Shown here: piece by piece, positions 37,124-45,774 of the stretch
Layout: each line of letters opens with the position of its first letter
Position numbering within the stretch: position 1 is the first letter of the stretch
Assembly: GCF_029854705.2 (NCBI RefSeq)
Contig: NZ_CP139035.1
Coordinates: forward strand, 3,224,001-3,288,000
DNA length: 64,000 bases
Direction: 5' to 3'
DNA from: Akkermansia sp. N21116
GTDB taxonomy: Bacteria > Verrucomicrobiota > Verrucomicrobiia > Verrucomicrobiales > Akkermansiaceae
Notes under the pieces: model-generated
Seen by the model: only the letters and a program-made list of their open reading frames with translations
Told to the model about the DNA's origin: nothing
The model's database searches: none
Program-made: the position numbers and the translations under genes

Positions 37124-37939
37124 TTTATTTCTACTTTTAAATTTTGGGGACGAGAAATGAATCAAAATTCGGTGTTCCCAGTCCTTCCCCACATCAAGAA
37201 CCGGCATCATGATATTTGAACTTCATAAATACAATACACAAGAACCAATAACTTTGTATTTTTAAGCTATTGATTGAGAATCAATTTCGATCTATTGATC
37301 CGATCCATGGGAATACGGATCATAGGAACATATTCCTATTTGTTATACTCCTTCTAGCAAGTTTTGCAAATTTCGCAAGCCTTAATTGCAGGAGCATCCA
37401 ATAATTTCAAAAAATCACCTTGCTCCGTATCCGATCAGTACGAGTAATTGCCTCTATATATTCAAAGAGAATGCTGATCTATCATAGCCTTCCTATTTTG
37501 AATTCATGGCAATACACCCGTTTTCCGCAGAAGAACAAGCAGGGAAAATTTCCGTGAAAGCCAACATCAAATTTATTGCAGAAATTCATAGACATGTGAC
37601 TTTTTGAATGCTAGACAGTAACTATGGAATGAGAATAATTTCCTCTAGGCTCCGTAATTTGTCACGGTTATTTTTCCCTTGGCAACACGTATTGGGAGTC
37701 TGGTTAATATGGTTTCAAGGACATCTGTTTTATCGATTATTTCAACTGCCAACATATGGTTTTTCTTTAAATTTATTACAAATCAAATATTCAATGAATG
37801 ATAAAACAATAATTTCCACATAAAAGCACGAACTCAATATTTGAAATATTATTCCTATTGCCTACCACGGCAATCGCATACTTACTCATTGAGCAGCTAT
37901 CAGCCAAGCCCGGTCCATCCACTTCAAGCGACTAGTCAC
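37124..37939. other. Long AT-rich intergenic region at the island edge
   Basis: About 800 bp between divergent genes. A 7-bp perfect palindrome, ATTGATT-GAG-AATCAAT, lies at 37269-37285. A 71-codon + strand frame from 37608 has no supporting features and I do not call it. Otherwise nothing recognisable. The base composition shifts here to the AT-rich island. Confidence 0.5.
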
Positions 37940-39175
37940 ATGCGATTAAAAATAATATACTTTCTGTTTCTTATCTTCTCTCCGTTAGCATTTTCGAAAA
38001 ATGAGATATCTCCTTCTTTCAATTGGGAAGGTGTATCAGTCACATTGGATAGTGGCGGAACTATATCCATTCACGGGGATATCAGCGATGAGAATTCCAT
38101 AAATGCTTCCATTTATAAAACGGCTATCAATGAAGGTTTCATTTCACTAATCAATCTATTCAAAGGATTTGACCAATTGACTCCCGAGATCTGCGAAAGA
38201 TTGAAATCCAAAGTGCCACCGAAGGAATTGTCTTTGTTTATGGACAACAAGCATGATTATGCTTCCTACCTGTCGAATCACAATTTACAAGTTCTCGTCT
38301 CAAAAAAGATAAGTTCTCCTCATGGTGAACTCGCTATTCCCGGTAAACACACAGGGTATTATATCCTTGAATTACAGTCGGAGAAAACAGGAAAACTACT
38401 GTATAAAATGTTCTATTACAGTCAATTCGCCATTGTTCCAAGAATTGGATCTATTGGATTGCTTTCCTATGTTGCAACAGCTTCGACGGGAGCTCCTATT
38501 CCTGAGGTTCAAATGGAAGCCTTGACGATGCAAGGAAAAACGACCAACCAGTATATCCACATCTACACAGGTGCAACCAATAAAGACGGCCTCTTTTCGA
38601 TAACTCCAGAAGAAGTGAGCTCACACATAAGCTACGATACATACTTTCAGGATTCCAACTGTTTTCTGGCGCAATACAAGGGAGAAACGTTGGTTGTTCC
38701 ATATTCTTTTTTTTCAATTGATTATATTTATGAACAAATCCAAGGTTCTGAAAGGAACAGGACCGAGAGGAAAAATAAAAATCCAGGCATCATACCATTT
38801 GAAACTGAACTAAAATTTCAAGATAATAAAGTTACTATCAATCTTAAAAACATTTCAGACAAAAAACAATCCATTGTTATATGGAACAGATATAGTGATA
38901 ATTCATCAAGAACAATAGTAGTACCACCCCATGGTTCCAAGGAATATTTGCTTGAATTATTGGATACAGGTGATGATGTAGAGATAATTAGTGTTCTCGA
39001 TGGGAGAATTTATGTCAAAGAAATTAGATTCGTTACCGATGATAGCCATAAAGCGGAACTATATTCAGAATATAATTCCACAAAACCGGTCAGTTTCTTT
39101 TTCAATGATGAAGAATTCGACCAACTGGCAATGCCGACCCCAAGTCCTCCTGGAGGAAGATATCCAACCCGATAA
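37940..39175 (+). CDS. Secreted protein of unknown function
   Basis: 411 residues from MRLKIIYFLFLIFSPLAFS, a clear signal peptide; a longer frame adds 33 residues of no signal character. I do not recognise the family. The middle part, GLLSYVATASTGAPIPEV followed by TGATNKDGLFSITPEE, has the pattern of an Ig-like or carboxypeptidase-regulatory-like beta domain seen in surface and macroglobulin-type proteins. A following segment, VTINLKNISDKKQSIVIWN, looks like another beta-sandwich. DNA is AT-rich compared with the core genes. It opens the island of small secreted proteins and points the same way as the genes after it. Confidence 0.7.
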   Translation: MRLKIIYFLFLIFSPLAFSKNEISPSFNWEGVSVTLDSGGTISIHGDISDENSINASIYKTAINEGFISLINLFKGFDQLTPEICERLKSKVPPKELSLFMDNKHDYASYLSNHNLQVLVSKKISSPHGELAIPGKHTGYYILELQSEKTGKLLYKMFYYSQFAIVPRIGSIGLLSYVATASTGAPIPEVQMEALTMQGKTTNQYIHIYTGATNKDGLFSITPEEVSSHISYDTYFQDSNCFLAQYKGETLVVPYSFFSIDYIYEQIQGSERNRTERKNKNPGIIPFETELKFQDNKVTINLKNISDKKQSIVIWNRYSDNSSRTIVVPPHGSKEYLLELLDTGDDVEIISVLDGRIYVKEIRFVTDDSHKAELYSEYNSTKPVSFFFNDEEFDQLAMPTPSPPGGRYPTR

Positions 39176-39289
39176 GATGATCGACGCATCGTTTGCTTAG
39201 AGACAAAGATCACGCAGGGGCACTAATGCATCACCTTTCTCCCCTGTAAACAGACAAGGATATGATCTTATTTATCACCCACGACCAAG

Positions 39290-39826
39290 ATGAAATTTAT
39301 TTATATACTGATATTATTAATATTTAATAATATTGCAAATTGCGAAAATTTCAATTGCAATATCATTTGCGAAAAATCACAGCTAATTTTTGATGTGCTT
39401 GTAAAAAAACTAAATATTGAAAAACAGAATATAAAAATTGAAATTGGTATAAATTTCTATGATAGAAATATTGAAATATATTCAAAGTACACCAAAAACG
39501 AAAGTTATTATTACGTCATTGGATTCGATGGCTCCGTAAGAAGAGGCCTGTCGTCTCTGTCTGAAGAATTAGATTTTGATTCTCTTCCTGAAATGGAAAT
39601 ATTGGAAAAAATCGATCCACGTCTATTCATGCCTATGCTGAATAAAATCAAAGAAAGCTATAATTCTAAAGACAATAAAATATTTTCAATATATACAAAT
39701 AATCGAGAAATATCTATAATAACATATGAATATAAACTGGAACCCAGATTACGCCCGCCAGAAAAAAAAATATTACTACAAATTAATAAACAAGAAGTGG
39801 ATTTTCGAGAAAGAAGAATTTGTTAA
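39290..39826 (+). CDS. Small secreted protein of unknown function
   Basis: 178 residues in very AT-rich DNA. The N-terminus MKFIYILILLIFNNIANC is a signal peptide, with a cysteine at the end of the hydrophobic stretch, though the residues before it (IANC) make only a poor lipobox. The mature part contains two further cysteines close together (NCNIICEKS) and a region rich in Lys, Ile and Asn. No family recognised. It lies between the larger secreted protein and the lipoprotein array, on the same strand. Confidence 0.6.
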   Translation: MKFIYILILLIFNNIANCENFNCNIICEKSQLIFDVLVKKLNIEKQNIKIEIGINFYDRNIEIYSKYTKNESYYYVIGFDGSVRRGLSSLSEELDFDSLPEMEILEKIDPRLFMPMLNKIKESYNSKDNKIFSIYTNNREISIITYEYKLEPRLRPPEKKILLQINKQEVDFRERRIC

Positions 39827-39845
39827 TTTATTTCATGGTTCATGA

Positions 39846-39980
39846 CTACTGAACCTTCGTAAATTGATTAATCATTTCATCTTGTATAGTTAATCTTCTC
39901 ATCAAGGCCTCCTCGATGTCTCCCTTCGGATTGAAAAGAATGACTTCCTGAACCAGAGAACATTCCTGGGCAGTAAATGA
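39846..39980 (-). pseudogene. Possible C-terminal coding relic
   Basis: On the - strand a frame without a start reads AQECSLVQEVILFNPKGDIE, then EALMRRLTIQDEMINQFTKV, ending in TAG at 39846. Its composition is less AT-rich and more protein-like than the surrounding DNA, and no + strand gene occupies the gap. It looks like the end of a deleted gene whose remainder is absent. Weak evidence. Confidence 0.25.
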
Positions 39981-40183
39981 TGAATACACGGATAATGTTT
40001 TTTATCCAGAAAAAAATATCAGACTTACCAAAAGATTATGAAACATCAATAATGGGCCCTCATACACGCTCTATTAGCAAGGTAGGGATCAAACCGCGAC
40101 ACATAGAACAAATATTTTCACTAGCAGATATATTTGGAAAGGAACTAAAAGATTGCAACTTCAAAATCAAAGAAGACAAATGA
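39977..40183 (+). CDS. Small ORF coupled to the first lipoprotein gene
   Basis: 68 codons, MMNTRIMFFIQKK to FKIKEDK, no signal peptide and no recognised family. Its stop overlaps the lipoprotein ATG (ATGA at 40180). The second copy of this region keeps the frame from MGPHTRSISKV onward (about 43 codons from 41674), but the segment before it has lost 16 bp and gained 1 bp, so only the C-terminal part is shared. It could be a coupled leader, or the tail of a larger vanished gene that was duplicated together with the lipoprotein. Confidence 0.35.
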   Translation: MMNTRIMFFIQKKISDLPKDYETSIMGPHTRSISKVGIKPRHIEQIFSLADIFGKELKDCNFKIKEDK

Positions 40184-40736
40184 CTATTAAAATCACATTA
40201 TTCCTAGTAATCTCTCTAGTAATTTCGTCTTGTTCAAATACTCAACGATGTCCAATGAGTCACGACTGGTTCAATATCACAATTGTTAATAGATCTTCTC
40301 TTCACTGGGAAAAAGGCAATAGAACATCGCTTGTTTATTCTATTATAAAGAATAAGAATCAATATACTTTAATAGAATCAAGCGTAGAAGTCCAGTTTGG
40401 CATATCGTATTTTAAAGAACTTGGTAAGATTTCGGAAAAAGACATCGATAGTTTATTACCCATAATATCGGATATATGCGATAGTGCAACGTGCTACAAT
40501 TTTTCAGATCCTTCTTTGAATGTTTTTGAAATTAAAAAGCTCGGACTACCTCTTCAACTCAATATAACTTCACATAATGAGCCTGCAGTAACATATATAT
40601 CCGAAAAGGATACGTTGTATATTTTTAAGCACCTCTTCTCCAGCATTCGAAAAATTGCAAGCGAAATGCAACCTATCGTACCAGTAGAAGGAGAATATCC
40701 GGAATATGGAGATAAAAACATAAAATTGAATGAAGA
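40001..40736 (+). repeat. Duplicated segment, copy 1 (lipoprotein gene and its 5' flank)
   Basis: 736 bp starting at TTTATCCAGA that recur at 41638-42358 with very few substitutions. The match ends inside the 3' end of the lipoprotein gene after AATGAAGA. The low divergence, in AT-rich DNA, indicates a recent duplication. Confidence 0.88.
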
Positions 40737-40767
40737 ATTCTTAAATAAAAACAAACCAAAGCCATAG
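40180..40767 (+). CDS. Small lipoprotein of unknown function, copy 1
   Basis: 195 residues from MTIKITLFLVISLVISSCSN; the lipobox VISSC predicts a lipid-anchored protein. I prefer this ATG to one nine codons upstream because it starts the signal peptide directly and overlaps the stop of the small upstream ORF. The mature protein has a conserved HWEKGNRTSLVYSI region, GISYFKELGKISEKDIDSLL, and a C-terminal VPVEGEYPEYGDK. No known family recognised. Near-identical to copy 2 (41802) and related to copy 3 (42413). A second lipoprotein gene begins 2 bp after its stop. Confidence 0.7.
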   Translation: MTIKITLFLVISLVISSCSNTQRCPMSHDWFNITIVNRSSLHWEKGNRTSLVYSIIKNKNQYTLIESSVEVQFGISYFKELGKISEKDIDSLLPIISDICDSATCYNFSDPSLNVFEIKKLGLPLQLNITSHNEPAVTYISEKDTLYIFKHLFSSIRKIASEMQPIVPVEGEYPEYGDKNIKLNEEFLNKNKPKP

Positions 40768-40769
40768 TC

Positions 40770-41388
40770 ATGCATTTTGCGAATTTTATAATACTATCAC
40801 TTGCCTTGACTAGTTGTTATTCTCCATGCGGAAGCGTAATTTGGCCGGAGGGAGATTCATATGCTAACCTATCCTGGGCACCTGGACTCAATAATGGACA
40901 TAGTGAAGAAAAAAAAAGATATCAGAAAAGAATTAATGCATAAATCAAAAACAATAAATACATGCTTCTTTGCTTATTCAGAACATAATTATATCGTAGC
41001 CCCAGATAAAATAAAAATAATAATACAAAATTTGGTAAAGGAAAAACCGCAAGAACCACCGCGAATTCTTTCAATTTGGTCACCATTAGGTTATTTTATT
41101 TTGAATGGAAAATCCTATTGTTGGCATGGTTGGGGATGGATTTCTACCGATAACAATGAATACTATATGATCCCTCGATTTTCATTGGGCATTCCATCTG
41201 AGATGAAAAACAAGAAAAAATTTTCCACGTTTTGTTCAAATCATCCTGTATTTATTGATATTTTTTTAAAAACACAACGGCCTCAATGCGATAGAGACAA
41301 ATATTTCCCAGATCTACTAAATGTAAAAAAATCAGAGTCAGATAAAATGTTTATTGATTTATTTAATATTTTATCAAACAACGAATAA
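40770..41388 (+). pseudogene. Lipoprotein gene interrupted at an A9 run
   Basis: An ATG 2 bp after the preceding stop opens MHFANFIILSLALTSCYS, a lipoprotein signal with lipobox LALTSC. That frame stops shortly after a run of nine A (40909-40917). The neighbouring frame then continues without interruption to 41388, including KTINTCFFAYSEHN and SPLGYFILNGKSYCWHGWGW. Eight A in the run would join both parts into one protein of about 205 residues. So this is either a recent frameshift mutation, a phase-variable or slippage-decoded gene, or an assembly error. A start at 40861 inside the second frame would lack any export signal. Family unknown. Confidence 0.7.
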
Positions 41389-41637
41389 CCATATTTACAA
41401 AACCAACATTATTTTCAATAACTTACCCATCGAACTTAGATACTATCCTATCACAGTTTTTATACTCATCAAGAATATGTTACAATACACTTGAAGTCAC
41501 TCATCTAGTCATGAGACATAATAAATTATGAAAAAAATATCATTTATTTTTTATATCGACGTCATTTGCTTCTTGTTAATAGATTTTTAATCATTCGGCA
41601 AGAAGATTAACCGCACACCTGAAGAACATAACTTTTA

Positions 41638-42358
41638 TTTATCCAGAAAAAAAATATCAGACTTACCAAAATAATGGGCCCTCATACACGCTCTATTAGC
41701 AAGGTAGGGATTAAACCGCGACACATAGCACAAATATTTTCACTAGCAGATATATTTGGAAAGGAGCTAAAAGATTGCAACTTCAAAATCAAAGAAGACA
41801 AATGACTATTAAAATCACATTATTCCTAGTAATCTCTCTAGTAATTTCGTCTTGTTCAAATACTCAACGATGTCCAATGAGTCACGACTGGTTCAATATC
41901 ACAATTGTTAATAGATCTTCTCTTCACTGGGAAAAAGGCAATAGAACATCGCTTGTTTATTCTATTATAAAGAATAAGAATCAATATACTTTAATAGAAT
42001 CAAGCGTAGAAGTCCAGTTTGGCATATCGTATTTTAAAGAACTTGGTAAGATTTCGGAAAAAGACATCGATAGTTTATTACCCATAATATCGGATATATG
42101 CGATAGTGCAGCGTGCTACAATTTTTCAGATCCTTCTTTGAATGTTTTTGAAATTAAAAAGCTCGGACTACCTCTTCAACTCAATATAAATTCACATAAT
42201 GAGCCTGCAGTAACATATATATCCGAAAAGGATACGTTGTATATTTTTAAGCATCTCTTCTCCAGCATTCGAAAAATTGCAAGCGAAATGCAACCTATCG
42301 TACCAGTAGAAGGAGAATATCCGGAATATGGAGATAAAAGCATAAAATTGAATGAAGA
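41638..42358 (+). repeat. Duplicated segment, copy 2
   Basis: 721 bp matching 40001-40736. It differs by a 16-bp loss in the 5' flank (after CTTACCAAAA), one extra A in an A run, and a few substitutions. After 42358 the 3' end of the gene departs from copy 1. Confidence 0.88.
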
Positions 42359-42392
42359 CCTGTCAACATACAGGTATCGCCCCAGCGAATAA
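41802..42392 (+). CDS. Small lipoprotein of unknown function, copy 2
   Basis: 196 residues, MTIKITLFLVISLVISSCSN at the start with lipobox VISSC. Identical to copy 1 apart from a few residues (for example AAC for ATC, NINSHNE for NITSHNE) and a different end, DLSTYRYRPSE instead of EFLNKNKPKP. The 3' end was therefore replaced at the duplication junction. Copy 3 begins 20 bp after its stop on the same strand, so the two may be expressed together. Function unknown. Confidence 0.7.
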   Translation: MTIKITLFLVISLVISSCSNTQRCPMSHDWFNITIVNRSSLHWEKGNRTSLVYSIIKNKNQYTLIESSVEVQFGISYFKELGKISEKDIDSLLPIISDICDSAACYNFSDPSLNVFEIKKLGLPLQLNINSHNEPAVTYISEKDTLYIFKHLFSSIRKIASEMQPIVPVEGEYPEYGDKSIKLNEDLSTYRYRPSE

Positions 42393-42412
42393 GATTTTTT
42401 CCATTCCCCATT

Positions 42413-43009
42413 ATGAACGTATTAAAAACACCTATAATAATAGCAATATTACTAGTAAGTTCTCTAGTAATTTCGTCTTGTTCAAATACTCAACGATGCC
42501 CATTGAATAACGACTGGTCTATTATCACAGTTTCCTGCAGATCTTCTCTTCATTGGGAAAAAGGAAACAGAACAACACTTGTTTACTCCATCGAAAAAGA
42601 CAAAGATCAATATACATTAACAGAATCAAGCGTAGCAGTCCATCTTGGCATATCGTATTTTAAAGAACTTGGTAAGATTTCCAAAAAAGATATCGATAGT
42701 TTATTACCCATAATATCGGATATATGCGATCGTGCAACGTGCTACAAATTTCCAGATCCTTCTTTGAATGTTTTTGAAATCATCAAGCTCGGACTACCTT
42801 TTCAACTTGGTATTTCGGGTAATTGTTATTCTATAAAATATATATCTGAAAAGGATACGTTGTATATTTTTAAGCACCTCTTCTCCAGCATTCGAAAAAT
42901 TGCAAGCGAAATGCAACCTATCGTACCAGTAGAAGGAGAATATCCGGAATATGGAGATAAAAACATAAAATTGAATGAAGAATTCTTAGATAAAAACGAA
43001 CCAAAATGA
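42413..43009 (+). CDS. Small lipoprotein of unknown function, copy 3
   Basis: 198 residues starting MNVLKTPIIIAILLVSSLVI with lipobox VISSC. The first two thirds have diverged from copies 1 and 2, yet the DNA from about 42841 to 42998 is almost identical to the 3' end of copy 1, including the EEFLDKNEPK ending. This mosaic points to gene conversion from copy 1 or to its ancestor being the donor of that end. The shared block VPVEGEYPEYGDKNIKLNEE must be important or recently exchanged. No family recognised. Confidence 0.7.
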   Translation: MNVLKTPIIIAILLVSSLVISSCSNTQRCPLNNDWSIITVSCRSSLHWEKGNRTTLVYSIEKDKDQYTLTESSVAVHLGISYFKELGKISKKDIDSLLPIISDICDRATCYKFPDPSLNVFEIIKLGLPFQLGISGNCYSIKYISEKDTLYIFKHLFSSIRKIASEMQPIVPVEGEYPEYGDKNIKLNEEFLDKNEPK

Positions 43010-43146
43010 AATCGATAATAGAATGAGCAAGAAATAAAATCACAACAAACTATACGCAAAGAAGATTAAGTATGTCTCAAATGATTTCTTTTCAGCAATT
43101 TTAGAAAAAATATTCAAATGATACAAGATACTAAAATTATTGGAAA

Positions 43147-43614
43147 ATGAAAACAAAAACAATAATCATACTTACATTGTTCACATCTTTGTTTTTATTC
43201 ACAACCAAACTATTTAGCATTACACACACCAATCATACAGCAGAATCTTACTTCAATAAATTATCAAATGAAATTAATTTCAATGAAATAAAGAAAAATA
43301 ACCCCGAATTTGATTGTATTGAATCAAATGAAAGAAAAATACTGATATTGGAATTTGAAAATTCATACAATCCATTTAAAGCAAACAACTTGGTTATAAT
43401 TGTAGATGGAAATATGCACATTTTAATATATGATTCTTCCAGAAAAAAATGGCACAGAAAAGCAAAAGACTTATTATCATTGTTTTATACTAAAAAATGC
43501 AACGAAAGACACAAAAACCTTTCTATTGAATTTATAATGTCGCTAGAAGGATATACTAAAATAAGAGACAGTAAGGTTAATCAGCCCTCTGAAAATAGTT
43601 TTACAAACAAATAA
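43147..43614 (+). CDS. Small exported or membrane-anchored protein of unknown function
   Basis: 155 residues in very AT-rich DNA. MKTKTIIILTLFTSLFLFTT is a hydrophobic N-terminal segment that could be a signal peptide or a membrane anchor. The mature part reads SYFNKLSNEINFNEIKKNNP, KILILEFENSYNPF, VIIVDGNMHILIYDSS and FIMSLEGYTKIRDS. No known family recognised. A related gene, broken by a frameshift, follows at 43718. Confidence 0.6.
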   Translation: MKTKTIIILTLFTSLFLFTTKLFSITHTNHTAESYFNKLSNEINFNEIKKNNPEFDCIESNERKILILEFENSYNPFKANNLVIIVDGNMHILIYDSSRKKWHRKAKDLLSLFYTKKCNERHKNLSIEFIMSLEGYTKIRDSKVNQPSENSFTNK

Positions 43615-43717
43615 AGTTAGGAATGGAAACATCCCTATAGAAATAATACCGTTCTCAGGAATGTATTATAATTCCATTGCCATTATTTGAATTTTAAATT
43701 TCAAACACGTTACTGCA

Positions 43718-44169
43718 ATGACAAAAAAAACAATCGGATTCCTAACATTTATATTCATATTTATATATATGTATAGAATGTCGGGTATTATATACAATAC
43801 GTATATTGCCGATTATTATCTTGATAAATTATCAAATGAAATAAATTTCAGCGAAGCAAGAAAAAACAATCCAGAATTTGTTTTTTTGGATCAAATGGTA
43901 AAAAAATATTAATACTCGAATATGATAATTCCATTAACCCATTTAAACCAAGAAATTTAGCTATTTTGGTAGATGAAGACATGCACATTTTAATATACGA
44001 CACATCACAAAAAATCAAAGACGCAAACGTCAAAAAATTATTATCTGTATTTTACACAAAAGAAAATATTAAAAAATATGATTTTTTCACGATAGATCAC
44101 GTAATGCTTTATGGAAAATTCACCAAAATTAGAGACAGCGATTGGTGTAAAATAGCTCATAAAAAATAG
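43718..44169 (+). pseudogene. Paralogue of the preceding gene, frameshifted at a T7 run
   Basis: The first frame, MTKKTIGFLTFIFIFIYMYR, with LDKLSNEINFSEARKNNPEF, aligns with the 43147 protein but stops at 43912. The second part, GKKILILEYDNSINPFKPRN through GKFTKIRDSDW, aligns with the rest in another frame and ends at 44169. The break is at seven T (43881-43887); one more T would restore a single frame of about 150 residues. Either a real inactivation, a slippage-controlled gene, or a sequencing error in a homopolymer. Confidence 0.7.
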
Positions 44170-44374
44170 ATCTGTTATATATGTAATCTATGCTGCAGAT
44201 AAATTAGAATAATATAAGAAAGGATCCCGTATCATGAAAGAAACAATAGGATATATAGCGGTCGTAAGAGGATATAGACCATCAAAATGCAAAGAAACAA
44301 TGTGGAATTCATGATCCATCATACCATCATCTATCACCAGATAGGCTGGCTAGTAACAAATTCGGAAAATCATT

Positions 44375-45223
44375 ATGAAAATAGCTCTCTGTACAATCGC
44401 GACGGGAAAAGACCCCATTTATTTTGAATCCGTAAAACGCTATCTTCCTTATAACAGGGAGTATTTTATGAATGGGCGGAATGTGGATTTTCTACTATTT
44501 ACCGATCAATCTGAGGCTATTGATGGCGTCCAAAGCCATCCTTACCAGGGTATCCTGTGGCCTTACAGTCCGATGTTGAAAAACAACGTCATCGGAGAGC
44601 ATTTTGATCAATTCAATTTATGGGATCAATATGATTACATTTATTTTATCGATGCTGATTTTGCCATTGGTGATTACTACGATTTCTTTCAGCATGAGTT
44701 TGTGATGATCAATGTCAGCTGGGGGGAAGAGCTTGGCGGGGGAGGATTTTATGGAGGGAAAAGCAGTATTTTCAGAAAACTCTACGAAACTTACCGAGAA
44801 GAAATTGCTATTATTTGCAACAATAAACTATCGGTTCCTCTCCATTTGGATGAATTCTATCTGGGTCTTTTCCGAAAAAGCCATTCCGAACACATCCACA
44901 TGATCAGTATGGATGATGAGCATACCTTATTTTTCTATGACTCGGAAGATCTTGATACAAGAATCAAGGCAGAAGGAAGACGAAAACTTTTCATGTTTCC
45001 TCAAAAAACAAGAGGCCGGGCCAATACTGTTACAATCACACATCCCAATTGGAAGCAGGAATCTGTTATCAACTTGAAAGAAGGATATCTGTTTATCGTC
45101 TATCACCATGACATAGGACATCTTCTAAAAATCACTGACAGATACTACCGAATTCTATGGCTCAAGCATCCATCTTCTCGTGAAATTCTGGATGTAGAAA
45201 CAAATACAATTATCTGTAACTAA
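44375..45223 (+). CDS. GT6-like (ABO-type) glycosyltransferase
   Basis: 282 residues, no signal peptide. The pattern fits glycosyltransferase family 6, whose animal members make the A, B and alpha-Gal antigens: an N-terminal LCTIATGKD loop for nucleotide sugar, YFMNGRNVDFLLFTD, WPYSPMLKN, the metal motif FIDADF (Asp93-Ala94-Asp95), the glycine-rich GEELGGGGFYGGKSSIF, and HLDEFYLGLFR for the acceptor and catalytic Glu region. Known bacterial GT6 enzymes usually have NxN in place of DxD, so a DAD motif is notable. Expected product: addition of alpha-linked Gal or GalNAc to a surface glycan. It stands alone at the end of the AT-rich island. Confidence 0.65.
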   Translation: MKIALCTIATGKDPIYFESVKRYLPYNREYFMNGRNVDFLLFTDQSEAIDGVQSHPYQGILWPYSPMLKNNVIGEHFDQFNLWDQYDYIYFIDADFAIGDYYDFFQHEFVMINVSWGEELGGGGFYGGKSSIFRKLYETYREEIAIICNNKLSVPLHLDEFYLGLFRKSHSEHIHMISMDDEHTLFFYDSEDLDTRIKAEGRRKLFMFPQKTRGRANTVTITHPNWKQESVINLKEGYLFIVYHHDIGHLLKITDRYYRILWLKHPSSREILDVETNTIICN

Positions 45224-45774
45224 GCATGAAGGGAGGGAAGGAAGGACAAAATGATCCATGTGTTATATATCGCATTGCTCCCAGTTTCATCTTATGGAAC
45301 TAGAGTCTAGGTTTATTGTTTAAAAAGAGACCTATAAACCATCCAGGAAAATGAACTTCAGTACATTGGCTCCATTCCTCTGTTCCCTGAAATAAATAAT
45401 GCCATCCGAGGCATCACCTTGATCGCCAAACCGGATGCCTCATCATCTACATCAGGCAACCCTGGCATCCGCAACTCAAGATGATCGTCTACGTCCGTCC
45501 TCAACAGCGATCAGGGGAAAAAACCTGAATTATGCCAAGGAGATTTCAAAAGGAGCCCGACAGTTTATTTATAACCAGCGGAATCCAAAAAGCATACATG
45601 TTCATCGATAACGACGGAATTTTCACCGTCTCCTGAGGAATTTTCTCTTCCTGATTGTCCGAGTATCAATTGCAACAGTGGATATAAAATGAGGCTGAGT
45701 ACTTGAATGTACTCAACCTCATGAAAAAGATAGAAGCAAGGGCACATTCATACCCTTGCGCAGCAGAAATGCTC
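45224..45774. other. Intergenic region with minus-strand terminator and a possible relic
   Basis: No intact gene. A + strand stretch from about 45340 to 45480 can be read as ENELQYIGSIPLFPEINNAI then RGITLIAKPDASSS without a start or end of its own, which may be a fragment of a lost gene. The right part holds the terminator of the RNA-binding protein gene. Confidence 0.4.
45680..45720 (-). terminator. Terminator of the RRM protein gene
   Basis: On the - strand GAGGTTGAGTAC pairs with GTACTCAGCCTC (one G-U) around ATTCAA, followed by ATTTTATATC. It lies about 55 bp past the stop of the RNA-binding protein gene. Confidence 0.7.

Noticed and set aside
37608-37823. 71-codon frame in the long intergenic region
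   Set aside because: No export signal, no family, no coupling to neighbours; length is expected by chance in AT-rich DNA.
44234-44314. 26-codon frame MKETIGYIAVVRGYRP before the GT6-like gene
   Set aside because: Too short to support and no coupling to the next gene; may be a fragment.
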